DNA of 20,359 nt from a virus. The notes under the pieces are model-generated. The model did no database searches, was not told the origin of the DNA, and worked only from the letters and a program-made list of their open reading frames with translations. This document shows positions 14,428 to 20,018 of the stretch, one piece after another; the first letter of the stretch is position 1; each line of letters starts with the position of its first letter. The position numbers were made by a program, and so were the translations under genes. The stretch covers positions 1 to 20,359 of IMG/VR virus record IMGVR_UViG_3300032293_000024. The stretch is one strand, 5' to 3'.

Positions 14428-15939
14428 CTAGTAGTAGGCTTCGCGTCGGTGGCTCTTGAACCACTTCGTCGGCTCTGGCTCGTCTGTCGGCAGGCGGATG
14501 AACCCGCCCTGCCTGAACCTCAAGAGTGCCAAAGTCGTCGCGTCAACCAAGTCGTCGTTAGACCCGCTCGGGAAGTCGTTGCACTCCTCGACCACCTCCC
14601 AAGCCCAGCGGCGGTCTGGGACCCAGACTATACCGGAAGAGAAGAGGTCTGATACGGCGTTTACTCTGCTTATCTTGTCCTGACCCTTGCCCGGCGTGAA
14701 CTCTGAGATGGGCACCCCCATCCGACGCATCTCCTGATAGAGCGCCGCACCGTTCGATTTCTTCTCGACGATGAAGGTGTCGGGCTGCCAGTCCTTGTAC
14801 TCCTCCAGCACCAACTGCTTCAGTTCCGGGAACTCCAACCGCTGCTTGATGGAGTTCAACAGGATGATGTTGTAGTTTTTAGTCTCTTCGTTGAAAAACA
14901 CCCCCCAAGTCAGGAGGGCGTTGAAGTCCGACCGGTTGGTCTTTTCTTGGGCAGCGTCGAGCGACAGGATGATGTGTTCACAGTGGGGTGGGTCCTCCTT
15001 GTCCCAGACCTGCCACCACTCGCGCTTGATGAGGGCACCTTCCTCCGAAGTCGGCTGCTGCATGTACTGGGCCTGCCAGTACCGCACGTCCATCGAAGCC
15101 TTCTTGCCCATCAACTCGTCTATGCTCCAGAACTCTGGCCATAGCGGTTTCTCGTTCAGGATTGCCGGGAATTCGACCACTTCCCACTCATCTGCCTCGT
15201 CTTCGCGGGTCATGTGGTCCACGATTTTGCCGGTCAGGTCCATCTTCGACCACCGGGTCATCACCACGATAATTGAGCCACCCGGCATCAGTCGCTGGAC
15301 AGGGCCTGACTGGAACCACTCCCATGCTGGCTCGAATACGTCTGCGCGACCTTGTTTAGCTTCCTGTTCAGAATGAGGGTCGTCAATAATAAAGAGATCG
15401 GCACCACGGCCAGCAAGAGCGCCGCCAACGCCAATAGCGAAATACTCACCGTTAAAATTCGTACCCCAACGAGACGCAGACTTGCTGTCGGCTTGGAGAG
15501 ATACATTGGGGAAGATGTCACGATACGACTCCGAACCGACCAAGTTACGCACCCGACGACCGAAGTTCACCGCCAAATCGGCGGTGTGGGACGCCATGAT
15601 GACCTTTTTCTGCGGGTTTTTGCCTAAGAACCAAGCAGGGGCTAGGTACGAGATCATCTCGCTCTTGCCATGACGCGGAGCGATGTTGACGATGACTCTT
15701 CTCTTCTTGCCTGCCTCGATATCCTCGAAGATTTTAGCCAATCTCTGATGGTGCGGACCCACTTTGTAGCCCGGATAGACGTGCTGGATGAAGTCTAGGA
15801 ACGAATCTTTGCCCAACTTCTGCGTGATCTGGGTCTGATACTGCTTAAGAAGCTCAGCGACACGCCGTTTTTCCTTCTCCGGCATGGTAGGAAGGGCAGT
15901 TTTCAGCTTTTCGAGGCTTTCAGGCGTCAGTTGCAGCAC
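14428..15939 (-). CDS. terL: Terminase large subunit (TerL)
   Basis: This 503-residue packaging motor has both expected domains. The ATPase carries Walker A APRHGKSE (residues 87-94), Walker B LFIIDDPHSE (182-191) and a TRW coupling motif (228-230). The C-terminal RNase H-fold nuclease shows SLDAA (D328), IVEKKSNG (about 390-397) and NDDLVDAT (D462, D463, D466), which would bind metal and cut the concatemer. It pumps DNA into the procapsid through the adjacent portal. The start is a GTG overlapping the upstream gene by 20 bases with a weak ribosome site; an ATG at 15885 is an alternative. All key residues are present. Confidence 0.95.
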   Translation of the reverse strand: MLQLTPESLEKLKTALPTMPEKEKRRVAELLKQYQTQITQKLGKDSFLDFIQHVYPGYKVGPHHQRLAKIFEDIEAGKKRRVIVNIAPRHGKSEMISYLAPAWFLGKNPQKKVIMASHTADLAVNFGRRVRNLVGSESYRDIFPNVSLQADSKSASRWGTNFNGEYFAIGVGGALAGRGADLFIIDDPHSEQEAKQGRADVFEPAWEWFQSGPVQRLMPGGSIIVVMTRWSKMDLTGKIVDHMTREDEADEWEVVEFPAILNEKPLWPEFWSIDELMGKKASMDVRYWQAQYMQQPTSEEGALIKREWWQVWDKEDPPHCEHIILSLDAAQEKTNRSDFNALLTWGVFFNEETKNYNIILLNSIKQRLEFPELKQLVLEEYKDWQPDTFIVEKKSNGAALYQEMRRMGVPISEFTPGKGQDKISRVNAVSDLFSSGIVWVPDRRWAWEVVEECNDFPSGSNDDLVDATTLALLRFRQGGFIRLPTDEPEPTKWFKSHRREAYY

Positions 15940-16471
15940 TTTTCTCGCCTACAACGCGGTACTCGATGCCCTCAAGCACCGACATAAGCTCCTTTTCGAC
16001 CTCTTCGATAGGCTTGACCACGTGTGTGACCTCACTTCGCTTCTTGAAAGCGTCCACGCCGTCTACTTCGCCTAGCTTAGTCAGGGCTTGGAGGCGAGTC
16101 TTGCTGTCCTTCGCAGTTTCAATCTCTTTGACCAGCCCTGTTACCACGTAATTTTTAAGATCCGCAAGGTCATCTACAAGCGCATGGTTCATCTGTTTGA
16201 CCATGCCAGCTAAAAACGCAATCATTTCATTGGGATATATCGCGTAATCCACCTTGGTCTTGGGGTCTTCGACCATTTTACGGGCGACTTCGTGTGCGAG
16301 CGCACTGTCCGAATCATTTGGGATGATTGGCTGCCCTGATACATCAGATAAAAACTTGATCGTCCGCGCCCGCATCTCCAACTCCTGTGCAGGAGTCAAG
16401 TCAGGCAACGCCTCCGCCGCGTTTGCCGGAAGCGCAAGGTTCTCTTCTATGTCTAGGACAAGTGGCTGCAT
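15920..16471 (-). CDS. Terminase small subunit candidate
   Basis: The 183-residue protein precedes and overlaps TerL, the usual place of the DNA-recognition subunit. It reads LPDLTPAQELEMRARTIKFL near the N-terminus, then PNEMIAFLAGMVKQMNHALV and a central helical region, and TRLQALTKLGEVDGVDAFKK and KPIEEVEKELMSVLEGIEYR at the end. It is mostly helical and acidic, and no classical helix-turn-helix is obvious. I start at the ATG at 16471; an ATG at 16501 adds ten mostly hydrophobic residues. Neither has a good ribosome site. The TerS assignment rests on gene order and on a general memory of such proteins before TerL. Confidence 0.65.
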   Translation of the reverse strand: MQPLVLDIEENLALPANAAEALPDLTPAQELEMRARTIKFLSDVSGQPIIPNDSDSALAHEVARKMVEDPKTKVDYAIYPNEMIAFLAGMVKQMNHALVDDLADLKNYVVTGLVKEIETAKDSKTRLQALTKLGEVDGVDAFKKRSEVTHVVKPIEEVEKELMSVLEGIEYRVVGEKSAATDA

Positions 16472-16481
16472 TGTTGCGAAA

Positions 16482-16509
16482 TATATACCAATAAAGGCCA
16501 TGGTACCAA
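16482..16509 (-). promoter_or_regulatory. Weak candidate promoter of the leftward late operon
   Basis: On the minus strand TTGGTA (16509-16504), a 16-base spacer and TATATA (16487-16482) precede the ATG at 16471. The -35 box matches 4 of 6. The predicted start would leave an almost leaderless message, so this is only a candidate. Confidence 0.3.
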
Positions 16510-16519
16510 ATTTGATACC
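16502..16519. promoter_or_regulatory. Imperfect palindrome at the late operon start
   Basis: GGTACCAAATTTGATACC matches its own inverse complement in 8 of 9 positions per half. It overlaps the candidate -35 box and lies immediately upstream of the ATG at 16501, a position suited to an operator. Confidence 0.45.
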
Positions 16520-16680
16520 GGGGGGGTCCTATATACGAGGGGGGTGGGGTCAGCCTAGCCAGAATTTGAAAAAGGTCTGGTGATTTGTGTGGATCAAAGC
16601 GGGGCGGGGCGAGCGCGGGACTCCGAATCGTCAGCGGGGTGTCCGGGTACGGTGGGGTCGGGTCTGGCCCGTTTCGGCGG

Positions 16681-16767
16681 CGGGGTCGGCGCGGCGGACA
16701 AGGTGAGCCGGGCGGACGGGACGGCCTAGCGGTCGGGGTCGGCGCGGCGGACGGGATGGCCTAGCGG
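16681..16767. repeat. GC-rich imperfect repeats with CCTAGCGG
   Basis: CGGGGTCGGCGCGGCGGAC occurs at 16681-16699 and again at 16734-16752. A 21-base unit ending GGCCTAGCGG occurs at 16712-16732 and 16747-16767 with one difference. The units interleave, suggesting past duplication or slippage. Confidence 0.75.
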
Positions 16768-16868
16768 CGCGTATCTGTTTCTGACTGTACCGGGCCGCGC
16801 CATGTCGGGCCGGGTCGGGGCCGCGCTAACCCCGTGGGGATCATGTAGCACCCGGCGGACCGCGCCGG

Positions 16869-16931
16869 GCCTAGCGGGTCGGGCAAGCCTAGCGGGTCGG
16901 GCAAGCCTAGCGGGTCGGGCAAGCCTAGCGG
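16869..16931. repeat. 18-bp tandem repeat, 3.5 copies
   Basis: The unit GCCTAGCGGGTCGGGCAA occurs three times exactly at 16869-16886, 16887-16904 and 16905-16922, followed by half a copy (16923-16931). Each copy contains CCTAGCGG, the box also found at 16725, 16760 and 19396. Confidence 0.95.
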
Positions 16932-16971
16932 ACGGGGTGAGCGGTGCAACAGAATTCTGCTAAATTCCCGC

Positions 16972-17425
16972 TGACACAAGCGCAACCCATTGGCGCGGCT
17001 GGGGTTTTTGGGCCGTGTCCCGGCCTTGTGTCAAAGGTAGATTCTAGCAACACAAGGTAAAGCATTGAAATACAAGGGAAAAAACCGGGTCTGTGCCGTT
17101 GTGTCAGCAAAATTGGGGGGGCGGGGGGAAATGCAGTAGCGCGACGGGATGAAAAAGGCACCGCCGCAAGTGTCCCCGAAACTAAAAAACATTTTGCCGG
17201 ACGCTCATTTTTTAAAAATCGCCTTTTTCTGACACAAAACGCCTTTTATATTCTTTATTTATTACTATCTATATCTAATAAAATCAATAACTTACGCCCC
17301 GACACGCCCGGTTTTTCGCAAAAATAAGTAAAGAAAAACCCGCACAAAACTTGACACAAGAAACGCGTAACCTATTGATTTTATTAAACTTTTTTTGTGT
17401 CAGCATTTTTGACCCGCTGACACAA
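16972..17425. repeat. Seven TGACACAA boxes in both orientations (iteron-like)
   Basis: TGACACAA occurs exactly at 16972-16979, 17230-17237, 17352-17359 and 17418-17425. Its inverse TTGTGTCA occurs at 17026-17033, 17099-17106 and 17395-17402. Several copies extend to GCTGACACAAGCG (16970 and 17416). Such density is far above chance for an 8-mer. I noticed no other exact copy in the window. They look like protein-binding sites for a replication initiator or transcription regulator. Confidence 0.85.
17276..17386. repeat. 14-bp perfect inverted repeat with a nested hairpin
   Basis: TAATAAAATCAATA (17276-17289) is the exact inverse complement of TATTGATTTTATTA (17373-17386), 83 bases apart. Inside, GGTTTTTC (17310-17317) and GAAAAACC (17333-17340) can form an 8-bp stem with a 15-base loop, and one TGACACAA box (17352) also lies inside. 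The surrounding DNA is AT-rich, unlike the rest of the window. Confidence 0.8.
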
Positions 17426-17489
17426 GCGGAACAACCCCGGCACAAGACCCCGCCCGGCTAGGCCCGGCCTAAAAATTTCGCGTCCGGGT

Positions 17490-17518
17490 GTGTTGTAGGT
17501 TGTAAAGATATGTATACT
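17490..17518 (+). promoter_or_regulatory. Candidate promoter of the rightward operon
   Basis: TATACT (17513-17518) is a good -10 box, preceded by TG directly. The region 17-18 bases upstream (GTGTTG) is a poor -35. It is placed about 40 bases before the first rightward ATG, where a promoter is expected. Confidence 0.45.
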
Positions 17519-17540
17519 AACTAGGTCGATTCCCTCACCT

Positions 17541-17710
17541 ACCGGAGAACACAACATGACACGCAAGCGAAACAGAAAAGGGACGCACCTAGTCCGCCAC
17601 GCTCTTGCATGGGCCGTGATTTTATTCGGTGTGTTTTTTATCGGAACGGGCCTTGCGGCCTTTCGCACCATCACCCTGCACTAAACCGGAGAACACAACA
17701 TGACACGCAA
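17541..17710 (+). repeat. Duplicated 26-base translation start region
   Basis: The same 26 bases, running from ACCGGAGAACACAAC through ATG and the next codons, occur at 17541-17566 and 17685-17710. Each copy supplies the ribosome site (GGAG) and the first residues (MTR) of a gene. Confidence 0.9.
17556..17684 (+). CDS. 42-residue single-span membrane protein
   Basis: The frame encodes MTRKRNRKGTHLVRHALAWA, then VILFGVFFIGTGLAAF, and ends RTITLH. The positively charged N-terminus followed by one hydrophobic helix of about 20 residues (approximately 17-36) predicts an inner-membrane protein with its N-terminus in the cytoplasm. The ribosome site GGAG lies nine bases upstream, and the same start region is repeated before the next gene. 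It is the first gene of the rightward block. Small early membrane proteins of phages can modify host membranes or block superinfection, but nothing here fixes the role. Confidence 0.65.
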   Translation: MTRKRNRKGTHLVRHALAWAVILFGVFFIGTGLAAFRTITLH

Positions 17711-17903
17711 CCAACGGCGCGAAGCGTTAAAGGCCGAAACCGTCGCCGCTATCAATCCCGCCATGTCCGCTCGAATGCTCGCCGCGCTACATCGTGCCGC
17801 ATCCCGACGCAGTCAAGAGCAGATTGAAATGGTTATCGGGCGGCTAGGCTTATGGGGCCACTTGATCGAATGCAACGGCGCATTGATACCGGCGGAGGGC
17901 TGA
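17700..17903 (+). CDS. Small early-region protein, unknown
   Basis: The 67-residue product begins MTRNQRREALKAETVAAINP and continues AMSARMLAALHRAASRRSQE, ending with GRLGLWGHLIECNGALIPAE. It is basic in its first half and probably helical, with no recognisable domain. The start region is a 26-base duplicate of that of the preceding gene, so the ATG is well supported. It ends three bases before the next ATG, indicating one operon. I do not recognise a family. Nucleic acid binding is conceivable from the arginine-rich helices only. Confidence 0.7.
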   Translation: MTRNQRREALKAETVAAINPAMSARMLAALHRAASRRSQEQIEMVIGRLGLWGHLIECNGALIPAEG

Positions 17904-17906
17904 ACC

Positions 17907-18383
17907 ATGCATACCGTAGAAATTCAGGTTTTTACCTTTAGCGAATTGTCCGACCGGGCGAAAGAGGCCGCACGGGATTGGTGGCGCAATTGTGACCCCT
18001 ACCCTTGGAGTGACGAAAACCGGGATAGCATAGAAAAATTTTGCGATAGGTATGGGGCGCGGCTAAAGGATTGGACGGTCGGGCCTTATGCGCCTATCGA
18101 CTACCGGTTAGAGATGCCGCCGGGGATGCTACGCGGGGTTAAGTTGCGGGACATCAACCGGGACGCAATGCCGACCGGGTATTGCCTAGACGGTGCGCTA
18201 TATCAGACCTTTCACGATGAATGGAAGCGGACCGGCGACCCCCGCGCCGCCTTTGATGCTGCGATACACGCGGCCTTTCATGAATGGCGTGAGGACTGGG
18301 AGCATTCGCTATCTGATGAGGCCGTGGACGAAAGCCTAGAAATTAACGAGTACACCTTTACCGCTGACGGTCGCATTTTTTAA
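17907..18383 (+). CDS. Conserved phage protein, sometimes annotated antitoxin-like
   Basis: The 158-residue protein begins MHTVEIQVFTFSELSDRAKE and continues AARDWWR, with CLDGALYQTFHDEWKRTGDP in the middle and LSDEAVDESLEINEYTFTAD at the end. I recognise this as a family common in phages and prophages of proteobacteria, at times labelled as a toxin-antitoxin stability protein without strong proof. It is acidic and rich in Trp and Tyr. No partner toxin is evident nearby. The hammerhead ribozyme lies directly after its stop codon. The real function is unknown. Confidence 0.8.
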   Translation: MHTVEIQVFTFSELSDRAKEAARDWWRNCDPYPWSDENRDSIEKFCDRYGARLKDWTVGPYAPIDYRLEMPPGMLRGVKLRDINRDAMPTGYCLDGALYQTFHDEWKRTGDPRAAFDAAIHAAFHEWREDWEHSLSDEAVDESLEINEYTFTADGRIF

Positions 18384-18388
18384 ACCCA

Positions 18389-18440
18389 AGGCGAAACCGA
18401 CGCGAGTCGGTCGCACCGTGAAGCGGTGCCTGATGAGCCT
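18389..18440 (+). ncRNA. Type II hammerhead self-cleaving ribozyme
   Basis: Every conserved core position is present. GAA (18393-18395, positions 12-14) is followed by A15.1 (18396). Stem III ACCGAC/GTCGGT is closed by a GCGA loop (18396-18411) and includes the A15.1-U16.1 pair. C17 is at 18412. Stem I GCACCG/CGGTGC has loop TGAAG (18413-18429). CTGATGA is at 18430-18436 (positions 3-9). Stem II AGGC (18389-18392) pairs with GCCT (18437-18440), starting with the canonical C11.1-G10.1. Cleavage is expected between 18412 and 18413. Stem II is the open helix, which defines type II. It lies in the 85-base gap between two genes of one operon. Activity is untested. Confidence 0.9.
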
Positions 18441-18468
18441 AGACCCACTAGATCAAAACGAGGACAAC

Positions 18469-19008
18469 ATGGACACGACACCCGACGCCCTTAAAGTTTC
18501 GATTCTCGCCGCGCTCGACCGGTTTATCCGTCAGCGGCCGGGCTTGGAGTACGGTAACTACGGCGACCCGCAAGCCTACCGCGCTGAAATGCGGAGAATC
18601 ACGCGGGACTTGAACCATGCGCGGGTTTTGCTGCGGCGGATTGAATGGTCGAGCATCGCCGGGCAGGAATTGCTAGACGCGGCACGCGGTGGAAGGTTGA
18701 GCATTGAAGCGACCCCGGACGGGGTAAAGGTGGATTATTGCACGGGCCAGTACTTCCCCACGGAATACCGCCGGGCGGTGGCTGCATTGTGCGCGAGTGC
18801 CTTATGGGATTGGACGCGTGAAAATTCAATGCCGGAGCCGGAGTACAGAACCCACGGAACCCCGGCGAAGTCTACGCGGAACCCCGGTTATCCCGACGCC
18901 CCCTTGCATACGGTCGCGACCTTTAACGGTCTATCCGCAGGGGATTGGATGCGCCGACACTTTCGGCGCGAATTTGGGCGCGGCCTTGCGTCCCGGTTTT
19001 TTAACTGA
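18469..19008 (+). CDS. Conserved phage protein downstream of the ribozyme
   Basis: The 179-residue protein begins MDTTPDALKVSILAALDRFI, followed by RQRPGLEYGNYGDPQAYRAE, and contains VDYCTGQYFPTEYRRAVAAL and, at the end, DWMRRHFRREFGRGLASRFF. These are segments I recall from a family of phage early proteins. I start at the ATG at 18469 because GAGGA stands just upstream; the longer frame from 18418 would begin inside the ribozyme and lacks a ribosome site. After ribozyme cleavage its message would start at 18413 with a hairpin and a 56-base leader. The biochemical role is unknown. Confidence 0.8.
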   Translation: MDTTPDALKVSILAALDRFIRQRPGLEYGNYGDPQAYRAEMRRITRDLNHARVLLRRIEWSSIAGQELLDAARGGRLSIEATPDGVKVDYCTGQYFPTEYRRAVAALCASALWDWTRENSMPEPEYRTHGTPAKSTRNPGYPDAPLHTVATFNGLSAGDWMRRHFRREFGRGLASRFFN

Positions 19009-19020
19009 GGGGGGCGAAGC

Positions 19021-19329
19021 ATGACAAACGAAACAGGGGTACGGGAATGGTGGTCGGATTCGCACGGGTATATAGAGCTACAGTTAGACCTTGAGGATGC
19101 GGCGACGGGTTACCATTCGGGACAATGCGACGATGACATAGCCGCTTTGCGTGCCGTGCCGTATATCGCGGAACAGTTAGAAAGACTCGACCCTGAAACC
19201 GTGGCGCTTAGCTTGCGAGGATGGGGCGCGTGGGATAACGCGGAATTGGCGAAGCATGATGACAACCTTTCCCGCCTTTTGTGGCTGGCGTGCGCGGATA
19301 TTGCGGAACAATGCGAGCGGCAAAAATAA
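19021..19329 (+). CDS. Small acidic early-region protein
   Basis: The 102-residue product begins MTNETGVREWWSDSHGYIEL and includes CDDDIAALRAVPYIAEQLER and ETVALSLRGWGAWDNAELAK. It is acidic and mostly helical, with no membrane segment. The strong GAGGGGGG sequence about eight bases before the ATG supports the start. It is the last gene before an intrinsic terminator, so it ends the first rightward operon. Similar small proteins occur with the two preceding genes in other phages as far as I recall. Function is unknown. Confidence 0.75.
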   Translation: MTNETGVREWWSDSHGYIELQLDLEDAATGYHSGQCDDDIAALRAVPYIAEQLERLDPETVALSLRGWGAWDNAELAKHDDNLSRLLWLACADIAEQCERQK

Positions 19330-19363
19330 TGCTATAGGCTAACCCGTTTTGTCCGGTGAGCTT

Positions 19364-19391
19364 GGGGCGGGACCGACACCGCCCCCTTTTT
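19364..19391 (+). terminator. Intrinsic terminator of the first rightward operon
   Basis: GGGGCGG (19364-19370) and CCGCCCC (19379-19385) form a 7-bp GC stem with an 8-base loop, followed by C and TTTTT (19387-19391). It stands 34 bases after the stop of the preceding gene. Confidence 0.85.
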
Positions 19392-19424
19392 GATCCCTAG
19401 CGGCCCGACCCACCCGACCCCGCC

Positions 19425-19577
19425 GTGCGAGCCTGAAATAAAACCGGGTGCGAGCGTGTGCGAGCCGGATAGGTCCGGTGCGAGCAGGGCCGGGAAAAAC
19501 TAGGTGCGAGCGGGTGCGACCGCTCCGCCAAAAAAGATTGAAAAAAAGTGGTTTGGCGTACTTGACAGGGTGCGAGC
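19425..19577 (+). repeat. GTGCGAGC direct repeat cluster
   Basis: GTGCGAGC occurs at 19425, 19448, 19458, 19478, 19504 and 19570, with a variant GTGCGACC at 19514. Several steps are 10 or 20 bases (19448 to 19458 to 19478; 19504 to 19514), so those copies would lie on one face of the helix. The last copy lies between the -35 and -10 boxes of the promoter. A CCTAGCGG box at 19396 is shared with the other control region. Confidence 0.85.
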
Positions 19578-19589
19578 CGGTGGTACTAT
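19562..19589 (+). promoter_or_regulatory. Promoter of the second rightward operon
   Basis: A perfect TTGACA (19562-19567) is followed by a 16-base spacer and TACTAT (19584-19589). A GTGCGAGC box fills part of the spacer, and AGCCG/CGGCT (19575-19579, 19590-19594) flanks the -10 box as an inverted repeat. The next gene starts about 50 bases downstream. Confidence 0.75.
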
Positions 19590-19645
19590 CGGCTACACTG
19601 TAAAGAAACATTGTTTTACTCAACTAACCAATGAGGATGCGAACG

Positions 19646-20017
19646 ATGGCTAAAAAGAAATTCGCCCGTGAATGCACAGCGTGTAAGGGCGGCATGAACG
19701 AGGGCTACTGCATCGAGTCGGGCATCGAGTACTACTGCTCCAAGGTCTGTTTGAACACGGAGATATCCGACGAGGAGTTTGCGGAACTCTACGCCGATGG
19801 TGAGGGCGATTCGTACTGGACTGACTGGAGCGAAGACCCTAACGAGTACCTCGATGATGAGGATGAGCCAAGCGAACAAGAGCGGCTGAACCGCATCGCA
19901 CTTGCATTGCGTAAGGCGTACAAGTTGGTCGAAGAAGGCAGCGAGGCGCATGGCTACATCGCAGAAGCGTTGGCCTATGCAGATGGTGACACGGCTAGTT
20001 TTGATGAGGAGGGGTGA
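19646..20017 (+). CDS. Cys-rich acidic phage protein, probable zinc binding
   Basis: The 123-residue protein begins MAKKKFARECTACKGGMNEG and has C10-x2-C13, then C22, C31 and C35 in the first 36 residues, which suggests a small zinc-binding module. The rest is very acidic (SEDPNEYLDDEDEPSEQE), ending in a helical segment (LRKAYKLVEEGSEAHGYIAE). I chose the ATG at 19646, with GAGG about ten bases upstream, over an ATG at 19631 that lacks one. It is the first gene behind the repeat-controlled promoter. The role is unknown; an acidic, zinc-containing early protein could act on host factors, but this is speculation. Confidence 0.75.
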   Translation: MAKKKFARECTACKGGMNEGYCIESGIEYYCSKVCLNTEISDEEFAELYADGEGDSYWTDWSEDPNEYLDDEDEPSEQERLNRIALALRKAYKLVEEGSEAHGYIAEALAYADGDTASFDEEG

Positions 20018-20018
20018 G

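Larger units (their letters stand above)
16502..17555. other. Divergent non-coding control region, origin candidate
   Basis: No convincing gene is present in over 1 kb between the leftward and rightward operons; open frames here are low-complexity or lack ribosome sites. From left to right it holds a palindrome (16502-16519), G-runs (16520-16549), GC-rich repeats (16681-16931), seven TGACACAA boxes (16972-17425), a second G-run pair (17115-17128), and an AT-rich stretch (about 17175-17400) with a 14-bp inverted repeat. The sharp switch from GC-rich to AT-rich DNA together with iteron-like boxes is how many replication origins are organised. A transcription control hub is the alternative. Confidence 0.6.

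Noticed and set aside
16761-17161. Two minus-strand frames (74 and 78 residues) in the control region.
   Set aside because: One is a translation of the 18-bp tandem repeats and the other lacks a ribosome site and recognisable sequence; both overlap the regulatory repeats.
16681-17430. CRISPR array.
   Set aside because: Repeat units are tandem or too short (8 or 18 bases) and lack regular unique spacers; no cas genes are present.
18310-18345. A second hammerhead-like CTGATGAG followed by GAAAG near the end of the gene at 17907-18383.
   Set aside because: The would-be stem II contains a mismatch and too small a loop, no stem III or cleavage site can be drawn, and the bases encode a conserved protein end.
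17907-19329. A toxin-antitoxin module, suggested by the antitoxin label often given to the first gene's family.
   Set aside because: No neighbouring protein shows a toxin fold or motif, and the family label is weakly founded.
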